From Putridiphycobacter sp965230485 (GTDB taxonomy: Bacteria; Bacteroidota; Bacteroidia; Flavobacteriales_D; Crocinitomicaceae), in NCBI GenBank assembly GCA_965230485.1, contig CBDDLA010000001.1, positions 2,108,001 through 2,172,000 on the forward strand: 64,000 bases of DNA, given 5' to 3'. Numbering within the stretch: position 1 is the first letter of the stretch; each line of letters starts with the position of its first letter. The notes under the pieces were generated by a model. That model was given only the letters and a program-made list of their open reading frames with translations. It was not told the origin of the DNA and did no database searches. Positions 35,203-44,837 of the stretch are shown in pieces. Position numbers and translations under genes: made by a program.

Positions 35203-36033
35203 TTATGCTAAATTTTTTCTAAAGGCTGAAGGCAATATCCCTTCGTTTTTCTTGAAAACTCGGGTAAAATTTGATGTGTCTTCAAATCCTAAGTCGTATC
35301 CAATTTCCTTTAACGATTTATTAGTATAGTTCAATAGTCGTTTTGCTTCTAAAACAATGCGGTCTTGAATAATTTGAGAAGGACTCACCTTATAAGCATG
35401 AAATGTATTTGATAGTGTTTTAGGAGATTTATTCATGGCATTAGCGTAAAACGACACTTGGTGCTCTGACTTAAAATGATCTTCAACTAATACATTAAAC
35501 TGCCTCAATAAATCTAACTTTGGTGAATAATCAAGTGAAATATTTTCCTGATTTTTAAGTAGTCGAGTCGATTTAATTATGAAACGTTTTAAAAGAATTC
35601 TTAGCATTTCTCCATGAACGGTATCATGCATTCCAAGTTCTTCAAGAATCATATCATGAAGTGAGTCAAATTTGATTTGTTCCTCCTCATTTAAGTTAAT
35701 GATAGATAATTGAGAATTACCAAAAAATAGGACTCCAACACAACTTACTTCTTTATCATGGTCTTTAATACAGTAGAACTCTCTGTTAAATTGATAAACA
35801 ATGGCATCTTCACCTTCTACATACTCTAAATATTGAACGGGTGTTAATGCAATAATCTGACCTGGCAGTAAATAAAACTTCACGTTATCTATACCAATAA
35901 AAATTGGTGAAGTTGTCGCCCTAATGAAGGTAAATAATTTGATTTGCTTGGGAGAACTAAAATTTTCAATCAATTCCTGATTTCCAACTTTCATAATTGC
36001 ACCCGTTGAAAATTCGTCAAAAATTTGTTTCAT
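35203..36033 (-). CDS. AraC-family transcriptional regulator
   Basis: 276 residues. The N-terminal half (about 15-140) looks like a cupin sensory domain (FIGIDNVKFYLLPGQIIALTP, FNREFYCIKDHDKEVSCVGVLFFG), and the C-terminal 100 residues form the two HTH AraC domain (VEDHFKSEHQVSFYANAMNKSPKTLSNTFHAYKVSPSQIIQDRIV and SLKEIGYDLGFEDTSNFTRVFKKNEGILPSAFRK). It is transcribed toward the CMD-cupredoxin pair, with the 21-bp repeat between. It probably controls that pair and maybe itself; the ligand is unknown. Confidence 0.9.
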   Translation of the reverse strand: MKQIFDEFSTGAIMKVGNQELIENFSSPKQIKLFTFIRATTSPIFIGIDNVKFYLLPGQIIALTPVQYLEYVEGEDAIVYQFNREFYCIKDHDKEVSCVGVLFFGNSQLSIINLNEEEQIKFDSLHDMILEELGMHDTVHGEMLRILLKRFIIKSTRLLKNQENISLDYSPKLDLLRQFNVLVEDHFKSEHQVSFYANAMNKSPKTLSNTFHAYKVSPSQIIQDRIVLEAKRLLNYTNKSLKEIGYDLGFEDTSNFTRVFKKNEGILPSAFRKNLA

Positions 36034-36137
36034 AAGATTGAAATAGAGTTTGATTGGTCGTTAGAATACGCCATTACTTGCAAATTGTGCTTATCTGCTC
36101 CCTAATTATATGCTTGAAGATTAAAAGAGGTCTTATA

Positions 36138-36653
36138 CTACACCTCAAACCATGAAGCATACATGCGATAGTTTTTTGCAATTCTCATCACCTCTCCCTT
36201 AAACATTTCCGGGGATAGGTCTTTGACTTTTTTAGCTGGTACTCCTGCCCAAACAGATCCGCTTTCTACTGTTGTGCCCTCCAACAATACTGCGCCAGCT
36301 GCAATGATACAATTTTCTTCAATCACACAATTATCCATCACAATAGACCCCATACCAATTAAAACGTTATCGGCTATTTTACAACCATGAACAAGCGCGT
36401 TATGACCAATGGACACGTTATTACCAAGCGTTGTTTTTGTTTTTTCATATGTACAATGAATCACCGCTCCATCTTGAACATTGACATTGTTGCCCATTGA
36501 AATGGTATTGACGTCACCACGAATCACTGCATTGAACCAAACAGAGCAATTTTCTCCCATTTGGACATCTCCAACAATGGTAGCATTTTCAGCTAACCAA
36601 CACGTTTCAGGAATATGGGGTATGTTTCCTCTACATGTCTTTATTAACGCCAT
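36138..36653 (-). CDS. Gamma carbonic anhydrase family protein
   Basis: 171 residues of left-handed beta-helix hexapeptide repeats (IVGDVQMGENCSVWFNAVIRGDVNTISMGNNVNVQDGAVIH). The three zinc-binding histidines of gamma carbonic anhydrases are in place: His66 (AVIHCTYE), His84 (IGHNALVH) and His89. It may hydrate CO2 or, like the PaaY/CaiE/YrdA relatives, act as a thioesterase or another transfer-type enzyme. It is upstream and divergent from nothing close; the next co-directional gene is the AraC gene, 104 bases away. Confidence 0.88.
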   Translation of the reverse strand: MALIKTCRGNIPHIPETCWLAENATIVGDVQMGENCSVWFNAVIRGDVNTISMGNNVNVQDGAVIHCTYEKTKTTLGNNVSIGHNALVHGCKIADNVLIGMGSIVMDNCVIEENCIIAAGAVLLEGTTVESGSVWAGVPAKKVKDLSPEMFKGEVMRIAKNYRMYASWFEV

Positions 36654-36712
36654 GGTAATACTTATTTTGGGTAATAAAACCTTAAGGTAATCTTATTTCT
36701 TTAAATTTCAAC

Positions 36713-37603
36713 TTAGTATTGAAACTTCTGAGCGTTAATAACTTCTCCAGAACGATTAGAAATTTGATAAAAATAGATGCCTTTTGGCTGATTGAAATTG
36801 ATAACCGTTTCAGAATTTAACAACTGTTTAGAAGTAATCATTTGCCCGTTAATGCCAAAAATACTTAAGAGTAATTCTGCACCAATATCTTGATTTATAA
36901 CTCGAATACGTTGCTGATCAAAATTAGGGATAAGGACCACTTCATTCTTTATGAACTCCTCAATATTTGCAGTCTCCTCCACAGTAATTGTTGCATAAGT
37001 TGTATCTTTACAGCCATTATAATTTTCAGTGGCAAGCCCTATTTCATAAACTCCAGGAGAAAATGTTCTATTTTCTGATCCAACATTGTTTTTAAAAACC
37101 CAACTCATTGGATCACTTGGATCAAAACTCCAATAAAAAATGGTATCGGAAGGCGCAAAATTCGGAATAGCAAAATTTTGTGATACATTTTTGAACTCGA
37201 CATCAACTGAAATATGTCCTTGATATTGATCATTCCCTAAATCGATAAGTCCTGAAGAAATGACATTAAAATCTGCAACTGGATTTACAGAGTCCAATTT
37301 AATTGTGTCAATAGAATAGAAAGCCATTGGTACATCAAGAACCTCTACAACGTATGTGCCAGCATTTAAACCAGCAATTAATGTACTATTATTATTAATC
37401 ACAATTCCTGCACTATTATACCATTTTATAGTCTGAGTGCCACTTCCTCCAGTAACTACACAACTTAAAACACCTCCACCGTTTTGAGAACTACTTGTAC
37501 GGCAAAAACATGGATTAACAATATTTATGGCTACACTTGGTCCTTGAGACTCAGCATAATTTCCAAAAAATAACAAAGCAAAAAGAAGAGCGTAAATTTT
37601 CAT
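36713..37603 (-). CDS. T9SS-secreted protein with PKD-like domain
   Basis: 296 residues: signal peptide (1-19), an Ig/SprB-like region with CVVTGGSGTQTIKWYNSAG and LNAGTYVVEVLD (about 30-90), a PKD-like module (about 105-205; DTIFYWSFDPSD, SPGVYEIGLATENYNGC) and a short C-terminal sorting domain (about 215-296; LIPNFDQQRIRVINQD, IFGINGQMI, GIYFYQISNRSG). It should be exported by type IX secretion and attached to or released from the surface. No catalytic motif is visible. Confidence 0.8.
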   Translation of the reverse strand: MKIYALLFALLFFGNYAESQGPSVAINIVNPCFCRTSSSQNGGGVLSCVVTGGSGTQTIKWYNSAGIVINNNSTLIAGLNAGTYVVEVLDVPMAFYSIDTIKLDSVNPVADFNVISSGLIDLGNDQYQGHISVDVEFKNVSQNFAIPNFAPSDTIFYWSFDPSDPMSWVFKNNVGSENRTFSPGVYEIGLATENYNGCKDTTYATITVEETANIEEFIKNEVVLIPNFDQQRIRVINQDIGAELLLSIFGINGQMITSKQLLNSETVINFNQPKGIYFYQISNRSGEVINAQKFQY

Positions 37604-37781
37604 AATTTATAAACTTAATTAATAAAATTATCATAAAAAATTAATCAACTATCTTTTATTGAGGTTTAATTGTTTGAAATTAATGAACCATCAAATGTTA
37701 ATACCACATCCTTAATGGAAAATGTTTAATAAAAGTTACTATTGTGAATTACTTTTTTTATAAGAAAAGGTGAAATTTTAA

Positions 37782-37789
37782 TACCTTTG
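37782..37789 (+). promoter_or_regulatory. -7 element abutting the flavin reductase start
   Basis: TACCTTTG fits TAnnTTTG exactly and ends six bases before the ATG at 37796, so a transcript from it would have almost no leader. No clear TTTG lies 17-23 bp upstream, so the call is tentative. Confidence 0.4.
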
Positions 37790-37795
37790 TTAGCT

Positions 37796-38689
37796 ATGTT
37801 ATCTATTGATCCATCTTCAATTCCAATTCCTCAGTTGCATGGTTATTTACTTGGTGCAATCGGACCTAGACCAATTGCTTTTGCTAGTACTATGAGTAAA
37901 GATGGCCATCACAATTTAGCTCCATTTAGTTTTTTTAATGTTTTTAGTGCCAACCCTCCTGTTTTAATATTTTCTCCCGCTCGAAGTGGGCGCACAAATA
38001 CGACCAAGGATACCTTTAACAATGTAAAAGAGGTAAAAGAGGTTGTTATTAACATAGTTAATTACAATATGGTTCACCAAATGTCACTTGCAAGTTCACC
38101 TTTTCCGTCAGATATTGATGAATTTGATAAAACAGGATTTACAAAGATCGCTTCTGAAACCATTCAACCATATAGAGTAGCAGAGGCTCCAGTTCAATTT
38201 GAATGCATAGTTAATGATATAATTGAATTGGGTCAAAACGGCGGTGCTGGAAATTTAGTGATTTGCGAAGTAAAAAAAATGCATATTGCGGAAGCAATTC
38301 TTGATGAAGATGGTAAAATTGATCAGAAAAAAATTGATCTGGTATCAAGAATGGGAGGGAATTGGTATTGCAGAGCCGATGAAAACTCAATGTTTGAAAT
38401 TGCCAAGCCGATCACGACAATTGGAGTAGGCTTTGATAATATCCCTGATGACATTAAATCCTCACCTGTTTTAACCAAAAATGATTTAGGACAATTGGGA
38501 AATATTGAGCGTATTCCTGATGAAACAGAAGTAAATGAATATAAATTATTAGATTTAAGTGATTTATTTGTAGAACTAGAAGATGATCAACCAGCATTAG
38601 AACTAGCGCTGCACCGCTTAGCTCGTGAAAGATTAAAAGAAAATAAAGTCCAAGAAGCATGGAAAACGCTTTTGGCATTCAACAACTAA
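37796..38689 (+). CDS. Flavin reductase family protein (FMN-binding split barrel)
   Basis: The ATG at 37796 (297 residues) is preferred over the in-frame TTG three codons earlier. The N-terminal split barrel (about 10-190) has LGAIGPRPIAFASTMSKDGHHNLAPFSFFNVFSANPPVLIFSP, the FMN-binding pattern of flavin reductase-like proteins; a C-terminal segment (about 200-297) is acidic and helical. FMN-dependent reduction is likely, with substrate unknown; such Bacteroidota proteins lack an obvious partner oxygenase. It is 13 bases before the DUF3127 gene, so the pair is likely co-transcribed. Confidence 0.85.
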   Translation: MLSIDPSSIPIPQLHGYLLGAIGPRPIAFASTMSKDGHHNLAPFSFFNVFSANPPVLIFSPARSGRTNTTKDTFNNVKEVKEVVINIVNYNMVHQMSLASSPFPSDIDEFDKTGFTKIASETIQPYRVAEAPVQFECIVNDIIELGQNGGAGNLVICEVKKMHIAEAILDEDGKIDQKKIDLVSRMGGNWYCRADENSMFEIAKPITTIGVGFDNIPDDIKSSPVLTKNDLGQLGNIERIPDETEVNEYKLLDLSDLFVELEDDQPALELALHRLARERLKENKVQEAWKTLLAFNN

Positions 38690-38702
38690 ACAAATCAAAA
38701 TT

Positions 38703-39068
38703 ATGTATACATTAAAAGGTGAAATTAAAGTAATAGGAGAGACACAAAACATCACTGACTCTTTCAAAAAAAGAGAATTTGTGGTCTTAGATGCTTCTGG
38801 GCAATATCCGCAAACCATTATGTTTCAAGCTGTCCAGGATAGAGTGGATATGTTAGATAACGTTAAAGTTGGAGATATGGTTGAGGTTGTATTTTTCCTG
38901 AGAGGCAGAGAGTGGACAAATCCTGAAGGTGTAGTTAAATATTTTAACTCTCTTGATGCCTGGAAAGTTAATTTATCATCTAATGATGGTAGCTCTGCCG
39001 GAGCACCTGCTAGCAGTGGAAATGCTGAAACCTTTGTAGCGGAAGGAGATGACGATTTACCTTTCTAA
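38703..39068 (+). CDS. DUF3127 protein
   Basis: 121 residues. The core (1-85; LKGEIKVIGETQNITDSFKKREFVVLD, PQTIMFQAVQDRVDMLDNVKVGDMVEVVFFLRGREW, FNSLDAWKV) resembles an OB-fold, and the tail is Ser/Gly/Ala-rich and ends with the acidic EGDDDLPF, the pattern of single-stranded-DNA-binding protein tips. That tail supports a role in DNA or RNA metabolism, but the family is uncharacterised. It follows the flavin reductase gene by 13 bases and is closed by a terminator at 39091. Confidence 0.82.
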   Translation: MYTLKGEIKVIGETQNITDSFKKREFVVLDASGQYPQTIMFQAVQDRVDMLDNVKVGDMVEVVFFLRGREWTNPEGVVKYFNSLDAWKVNLSSNDGSSAGAPASSGNAETFVAEGDDDLPF

Positions 39069-39090
39069 ATTTAAAACGACTTATAAAACA

Positions 39091-39125
39091 ACTAAAAGAG
39101 CCGACAAAATTGTTGGCTCTTTTAG
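39091..39125. terminator. Terminator between DUF3127 and polysaccharide deacetylase genes
   Basis: AAAAGAGCC pairs with GGCTCTTTT through a stem of about 12 bp around ACAAAATTGT, followed by TTTAGTTTTT on the plus strand. It lies 22 bases after the DUF3127 stop and between convergent genes, so it can act for both. Confidence 0.8.
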
Positions 39126-39150
39126 TTTTTGTCAGACTCTTTTTTTGGAC

Positions 39151-39777
39151 TCAGTTCTTTAACTTGATTGACTCAAAAGCGAACCCCTTTTTGCTATAGT
39201 AATCAAGTACTTCGGGTAAAAAATATTTTAATTGAGGAAGTGCTTTAGCGCTATCATGAAAAACAATAATATCTCCAGATTTAATCGTTTTTTTTAGCTT
39301 TGCGAGTACTTTGTTAATATTAACATCTCTGGCAAAATCATAAGTCACATACGACCAGAATATGGTCTTGAACCCTAACTTTTTTATGGCTTTATGCTGA
39401 GAAAATTTTAAACTTCCATAAGGCGGTCGAAATAGCTTAGATTGAATCAGCTTTTCAGCCTTCAGAACATCTTCAACATATTCCTTAGTTCCCATTTTCC
39501 AACCTTTTGGATGTGACATAGAATGATTACCAATCATATGTCCTCTTTTTAGCAATTCTTCAGCTAAATCAGGTTGCTTTTTTACTTGATTCCCCAAACA
39601 GAAAAAAGTAGCTTTTGCATTATAGTCTTCTAATACATTAAGAATCCAATTTGTTGATACTTTACTAGGTCCATCATCAAATGTTAAATAAAGGACTTTG
39701 CGATTAGGCATAAAAAAACCCCAAATAGAGCTTGGATATAAAATATTCAGCCATTTGGGGTAATTATATATTTTCAA
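39151..39777 (-). CDS. Polysaccharide deacetylase (NodB homology) protein
   Basis: 208 residues with the NodB fold. Motif 1 is LTFDDGPS (31-38; Asp34/Asp35), motif 2 is GNHSMSHP (metal histidines) and later parts RPPYGS and GDIIVFHDSAKA supply the remaining motifs. The family removes N-acetyl groups from peptidoglycan, chitin-like or surface glycans. There is no cleavable signal peptide in the frame. The stop codon of the DUF2723 gene is nine bases upstream, so the two are probably co-transcribed. Confidence 0.9.
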   Translation of the reverse strand: MKIYNYPKWLNILYPSSIWGFFMPNRKVLYLTFDDGPSKVSTNWILNVLEDYNAKATFFCLGNQVKKQPDLAEELLKRGHMIGNHSMSHPKGWKMGTKEYVEDVLKAEKLIQSKLFRPPYGSLKFSQHKAIKKLGFKTIFWSYVTYDFARDVNINKVLAKLKKTIKSGDIIVFHDSAKALPQLKYFLPEVLDYYSKKGFAFESIKLKN

Positions 39778-39785
39778 AACTCCTA

Positions 39786-42700
39786 TTAATTCTGTTGTGC
39801 CTGTACACCAGAAATAAACCTTCCTATTGTGCTATTATAGGTACCCATTGCACCAACCTCTTTATATTCTCGTTTCTTAGATTCAAAGGCACTAGCATAA
39901 AAATTGATGTCTGCTTCCAAATTTTCTTTTAAATCAGTGTTCGGCGTATTATAGGCTGTTGTCATATTAAAGATGGTGAAAACACTTCTTAACGCATTTA
40001 ATGCATCTTCAAGCATAGTTTTAGAAAATTCCGCATCAACATCTAAATAATAATCTAATTCCTCTTTAAAAGCTTCTGCTGCAGCAATTGCTAATGCATC
40101 TCCTTTATCAAATGCCTCAACAGCATAATAAGTACCGACATAATATGGCATTACTCTTCCAAATGGTACTTTATTCTGAGGCATTACCTCCAACGAGCGA
40201 TCTAACAATGCCTCTGCTTTCTCTTTGGCTATCTTTCTTTCTTCTTCTAATTTAGTAATCTCAGAGGCCGTACTATCTTTATCAATGTCTTTTAGAAACT
40301 TAATCTTGTTTCCTGCCACTTCATAATCGTTAGCATAGGCATCAGCTGCAATACTAAATTGAATGCGATAATTTGAAACGCCACGCATGGTATAGTAATC
40401 AACCAAAACACCCTCTTTATTCATATTACCCCAGATATATTTATCCATCAAATTAGTATATGTTGTTTCTTTGTTCACTTCACCAAGCGTGTTTGGATTC
40501 CTACCCTTTTTAATGTCAATTGGAGCAAATTTATATATTAGACCTTCGCTTAAAAAATACTTGTTGAGGCCAATATAAGTAGACGGTGAGGCTGAGCCAG
40601 CAAAGTATAAATTTCGCTTAAATTCAAAATTGCTAATAATATTAAGCATCATTATTTCAGCTTTAGACAAATACGTTTTACCGCTTGGCAATTTCCATCT
40701 TAATGTATCAACTATTCTATCAAAATACTGCTCTTCAACAATATTATTATCCATAATATACTGTTTGTCTACAGGCAGATTAAATCCTAATGTTGGTGAC
40801 AAAAATAATTTTTGACCTCTATTATCAAATAAATTGCTTTCGTCATGTAAAAAGTCTATAAAACTAGTCAACGGCAAATAGTCGAAGCTTTCATTGAAAG
40901 CAATTAATACTTCAACAATACTTTTTAATTGCTCATCCTCTATACCTAGCTGTCTTTGATTCTTTCTCAGCTTAAATACAAAATCTTTGAAACCATAATA
41001 AGCTTTGTTGGTCCCCCTTGTATAATACGTTTTAATAGATTCTACTAGCTCTGGCTGATTAGTAGCCAGAGGTGTTTGTTTTAGTATAGCATATAATTGA
41101 TTACAAGCTTGTACAAATCCTTTTTTAAATTCATTAGGATTACTACTTATTTTTAAATCCATCATTCGCTTGGCCTTACTATTCATGGTTTCAGTTTGCA
41201 TGGTTAGACTCATTGAATTTTGCAAATAAACCACATCTAAATACCTCTGTTGACGGTACTCATGTTCTTCAAAGCTTATAGGTAATGGTTCAGAACCATA
41301 TGCTTTACGTTTCATCTGTGCCGTATACCAATCTGTACTAAATAAACTTAAATTACAGACTCTCAAATCTGTTTGCTGACCTTCCACTTCCTGAAGATAC
41401 CATAATGGGAATGTATCATTATCACCATTGGTAAATAATACTGAATTTGGTGAACAACCTATCATATAATTATTTGCCAATGCCTTTGCTGTGTATCGAT
41501 CTGACCGGTCATGATCGTCCCAACCTTGCATACCCATTAAAATAGGCACTGGCAAGCATAAAGCAGTCACAATCATTGCCATATTCATCTCACTTTTAAC
41601 TGATTGTCTCAAAGCAATCATCAATGCGAAAGCACCAAATACAAGAACAGATAAATATAGCATACTAAGTCCTGTAGCCATACCGCCCACGAATAACACA
41701 ACTGAAAAAGCACCAAGTGCTACTCCAATCTTTCTTAACTCGGTCCATTCCATGTTTTTGTAGGCTTTAAACATGCCCAATACAGATAAGCCAATCCAGA
41801 ATGAAAAAGCATAAAAAGAAGCTGCATAAGCGTAATCTCTTTCACGTGGTTCAAATGGTTTCTGATTTAAGTATATAATTACTGCTAAACCGGTTAATAA
41901 AAATAAAAGTGTGATAAACCACCAGGATTTAGAGGCTCTGGCCAAGGTAAAAACAAACCCAATAAGCCCCAAAGCCAGAGGTAGCATATAAAATTTATTG
42001 TATGATTCATTTTCAGAAATAATAGATGGAACCCTAGATTGATCTCCGACATGGTGTTTATCAATGAAATTTAAACCAGAGATCCAATTCCCATCTCTAG
42101 CATTTCCATGACCTTGTTCATCACTTTGACGACCTGAAAAATTCCACATAAAGTAGCGCCAGTACATCCAATTTACTTGATAATTTGCAAAATAACTTAA
42201 GTTTTCAGCAAAAGATGGAATACTTTGACCTGAGGCACCAGACCAGCTAGTGTAACCACGGACATGTCTAGATTCAGGGCTATACATTCTTGGAAAGACC
42301 GTAGATTCACTTGCTACATACTTTCTTTTTTGATTCTTACCGCTGGAAGATTTAAAGTACTTTTCTACAACCTGTCCGTTTATTTTACTTGCTTCGGCTT
42401 CAGCTAATTCTCTACTTTCATAACCTAAAAGGTCTTTAGCACCGCTTCGGTCTTGAACCACGAATCGTTTCAAATAAACATCTGACCTATCTCCCCATTC
42501 ACTTCTTGGTGCTTCTGTTTTGGCATTAAAATATGGCCCATACATAATTGGCCAATCTCCATACTGTTCACGCTTCAAGTAAGCTTCTAAACTAACTAAG
42601 TTTTCAGGGTCATTTTCATCTAAAGGAGGATTTGCATTGGACCGAATGACAATCATTGCAAAACAGGTGTATCCGATCAATAATGCGGTTCCACTCCATA

Positions 42701-43649
42701 CTGCTGTATTTAAAACCTGCATCCTTTTGCTTCTACTGATCATTAAGCCAATAACAATAGTAGCTGTTAAAAGCACAAAAAAGAAAATTGCACCCGCATT
42801 AAAAGGAAGACTTAAGTCATTTCTAAAAAAACGTTCAAAAGTACCAGCTAAATTGATGGTAACTGGAATAACAACCGCCTGAATAATTCCTAAAGTAGCT
42901 ATTCCAATTACACCTGTTATTAAAAAACCTCTAATGTTAGTTTCTTTATATTTTTTGAAATAAATAATATAGGCAATTGCTGGGATACATAATAAATTTA
43001 AAAGGTGAACGCCGATTGATAGACCAACCATAAAGAAAATAAAAACAATCCAACGGTCAGCATTTTTTGAATGCACTTCTGCGTCATCTGGTAATAAATT
43101 TTGAACTGTAATTTCTGCCTCCCACTTTAGAATACCCCATACTACAAGAGCTGTAAAAAATGAAGACATGGCGTATACCTCGCCTTCAACAGCTGAAAAC
43201 CAAAACGAGTCCGTAAATGTATAGGCTAAAGCGCCTATAATCCCACTTCCTAATACTGCCCATTTTTCGCCAGAAGAAAGCATTGTTCTGTATTCTGACT
43301 TAGGGTCAATTGCAGCAAAAAGGTTATCGTTAGGAGAAAGCACTATTTTTCTAGCAATCATTGTAATAGACCAGAATAAAAATAGGATAGTGAAGGAACT
43401 ACTCAACGCCGACATTAAATTCACCATATAGGCCGCTGATTCAGGGTCTGCAAATACCGTGAACAATCTACCTAGCATCATAAATAGAGGTGCACCTGGT
43501 GGGTGACCTACTTCTAGTTTATAAGCTGTAGTGATATATTCACCACAATCCCATAATGAGGTCGTGCCTTCTAAAGTCAAAACATAAACCAGTGTTGCGA
43601 TTAAAAAAACAGCCCATCCTATATAGTTATTCAGCTTTTTGTATTCCAT
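39786..43649 (-). CDS. DUF2723 multi-pass membrane protein
   Basis: 1287 residues. The N-terminal part (about 1-800) has about a dozen hydrophobic helices, starting with NYIGWAVFLIATLVYVLTLEGTTSLWDCGEYITTAYKLEVGHPPGAPLF, the DUF2723 signature near the first loop, where a DCGE-type acidic motif resembles catalytic residues of GT-C glycosyltransferases. The C-terminal half is soluble and helical (lots of KEELDYYLDVD-type sequence). The family is found mostly in Bacteroidota and is a predicted polyprenyl-phosphate-sugar transferase. Upstream of the polysaccharide deacetylase gene. Function of this protein is inferred only from the fold. Confidence 0.85.
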   Translation of the reverse strand: MEYKKLNNYIGWAVFLIATLVYVLTLEGTTSLWDCGEYITTAYKLEVGHPPGAPLFMMLGRLFTVFADPESAAYMVNLMSALSSSFTILFLFWSITMIARKIVLSPNDNLFAAIDPKSEYRTMLSSGEKWAVLGSGIIGALAYTFTDSFWFSAVEGEVYAMSSFFTALVVWGILKWEAEITVQNLLPDDAEVHSKNADRWIVFIFFMVGLSIGVHLLNLLCIPAIAYIIYFKKYKETNIRGFLITGVIGIATLGIIQAVVIPVTINLAGTFERFFRNDLSLPFNAGAIFFFVLLTATIVIGLMISRSKRMQVLNTAVWSGTALLIGYTCFAMIVIRSNANPPLDENDPENLVSLEAYLKREQYGDWPIMYGPYFNAKTEAPRSEWGDRSDVYLKRFVVQDRSGAKDLLGYESRELAEAEASKINGQVVEKYFKSSSGKNQKRKYVASESTVFPRMYSPESRHVRGYTSWSGASGQSIPSFAENLSYFANYQVNWMYWRYFMWNFSGRQSDEQGHGNARDGNWISGLNFIDKHHVGDQSRVPSIISENESYNKFYMLPLALGLIGFVFTLARASKSWWFITLLFLLTGLAVIIYLNQKPFEPRERDYAYAASFYAFSFWIGLSVLGMFKAYKNMEWTELRKIGVALGAFSVVLFVGGMATGLSMLYLSVLVFGAFALMIALRQSVKSEMNMAMIVTALCLPVPILMGMQGWDDHDRSDRYTAKALANNYMIGCSPNSVLFTNGDNDTFPLWYLQEVEGQQTDLRVCNLSLFSTDWYTAQMKRKAYGSEPLPISFEEHEYRQQRYLDVVYLQNSMSLTMQTETMNSKAKRMMDLKISSNPNEFKKGFVQACNQLYAILKQTPLATNQPELVESIKTYYTRGTNKAYYGFKDFVFKLRKNQRQLGIEDEQLKSIVEVLIAFNESFDYLPLTSFIDFLHDESNLFDNRGQKLFLSPTLGFNLPVDKQYIMDNNIVEEQYFDRIVDTLRWKLPSGKTYLSKAEIMMLNIISNFEFKRNLYFAGSASPSTYIGLNKYFLSEGLIYKFAPIDIKKGRNPNTLGEVNKETTYTNLMDKYIWGNMNKEGVLVDYYTMRGVSNYRIQFSIAADAYANDYEVAGNKIKFLKDIDKDSTASEITKLEEERKIAKEKAEALLDRSLEVMPQNKVPFGRVMPYYVGTYYAVEAFDKGDALAIAAAEAFKEELDYYLDVDAEFSKTMLEDALNALRSVFTIFNMTTAYNTPNTDLKENLEADINFYASAFESKKREYKEVGAMGTYNSTIGRFISGVQAQQN

Positions 43650-43750
43650 AAGAAATTAAGTTATGGTTGCGAATTTATAAATATAATTCGGGAATTAATA
43701 TTAAATATTCTTAATTTGAAAGCGAAAAACCAATGTAATAGCTCAAAATA

Positions 43751-43784
43751 GAAAAAGCCATCCTCATTTTAAGGAGATGGCTTT
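43751..43784 (-). terminator. Terminator of the RidA-TPR operon
   Basis: Minus-strand AAAGCCATC pairs with GATGGCTTT around a partly paired CTCCTT/AAAATGAG centre and is followed by TTTTTCT. It lies 28 bases after the stop of the TPR gene at 43812. Confidence 0.75.
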
Positions 43785-43811
43785 GAAACTTCTATAAATC
43801 TCAACAAGGAT

Positions 43812-44387
43812 TTACCTTATTCTACCTCTTTTACCATGCTGCATTTGCGCTTGTCTCATCTGGTTTCGGGATGTGGTTTTACCCATTTGCTTTCTCATAT
43901 TTTTTATGTAATCAGTAAGCATCCCTTTTTCGTCTAATTTTTTGGCTTCCGATAAATTTAATTCAGCCTCTTTTCTTCTGCCAGACCCCATACAAATGGC
44001 TGCTATATTTAGTTTAGCCATGGCTTGATCATGTTTTTGCTTTAAGCCAATGCTAAGTGCTTTTCGAAAATTGCTTTCCGACTCCGACATTTTACTTTGG
44101 TTACTTCCCGCCAAGCCTAATAAATAATAATAATATGCTCTTTGTCCTTTTATAAGGTATTGAGGTTGCTTTATTCTACTTAAATAATGCAGGGCCTTTT
44201 CCTGATTTTGCTGACGCATTTGGTTAAATGCTAAAAGAATAAATTCATTTCTCAAAATGGTTAACACAATCAATGCGGTCACAAAAATCATTACTATTCC
44301 CCATCCCCATGAACCTGTACCAAATAAAAAAATGGTATATCCGAATGACGCTAGTGATAATACAATTTTTACAATTAATCCTATCAT
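43812..44387 (-). CDS. TPR membrane protein
   Basis: 191 residues. Two hydrophobic helices (about 1-22 and 26-46) anchor the protein in the membrane, and a soluble helical part (about 50-165) contains one to two TPR motifs (YYYYLLGLAGSNQSKMSESESNFRKALSIG, KLNIAAICMGSGRRKEAELNLSEA). The tail is basic (RQAQMQHGKRGRIR). Nothing enzymatic is visible. It is eight bases after the RidA gene and shares its terminator. Confidence 0.75.
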   Translation of the reverse strand: MIGLIVKIVLSLASFGYTIFLFGTGSWGWGIVMIFVTALIVLTILRNEFILLAFNQMRQQNQEKALHYLSRIKQPQYLIKGQRAYYYYLLGLAGSNQSKMSESESNFRKALSIGLKQKHDQAMAKLNIAAICMGSGRRKEAELNLSEAKKLDEKGMLTDYIKNMRKQMGKTTSRNQMRQAQMQHGKRGRIR

Positions 44388-44395
44388 ATCTTATT

Positions 44396-44830
44396 TTAAT
44401 CTATTGTTGCTATGCATTTTAATTCAATAGCAATTGGTGTTGGTAAACTGCTTATTTCACATGTTGTTCTACAGGGCTGGTTATCCTTAAAATATTCAGC
44501 ATAAACTCGATTATAAACAGCAAAATCTCGCTTCATATTTACTAAAAAAACCGTAACATCCACTAAATTTTCCCAGGATGAGCCTGAAGCTTCTAAAACT
44601 GCATTTACATTATCAAATACAGAACGGCATTGGGCTTCAAAATCAAATTCTAGAAAATTGCCATTATGATCTAATTTCAGACCAGGAACCTGCGAATCAT
44701 TTGTATCTGAATTAGCCACTCTCGGTCCAACTCCAGATAAAAATAAGAGATTTCCTACCTTTCGTGCGTGAGGGTATAATCCTACTGGTTTTGGCGCACC
44801 TGCTGCATTTACCCGATCAGTCTTTTTCAT
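44396..44830 (-). CDS. RidA/YjgF family deaminase
   Basis: 144 residues from the ATG at 44828-44830. A TTG-started frame reaches 44857, but it crosses a strong -7 element, so the shorter start is preferred. The RidA signature is present: FLSGVGPRV early, the VLEASGSSWENLVDVTVFL strand and PCRTTCEISSLPTPIAIELKCIA at the end, with the arginine that binds the substrate carboxylate. RidA hydrolyses reactive enamine/imine intermediates made by PLP enzymes, or is a related aminocarboxymuconate-type deaminase. The TPR membrane protein gene follows. Confidence 0.86.
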   Translation of the reverse strand: MKKTDRVNAAGAPKPVGLYPHARKVGNLLFLSGVGPRVANSDTNDSQVPGLKLDHNGNFLEFDFEAQCRSVFDNVNAVLEASGSSWENLVDVTVFLVNMKRDFAVYNRVYAEYFKDNQPCRTTCEISSLPTPIAIELKCIATID

Positions 44831-44837
44831 ATGGGCG

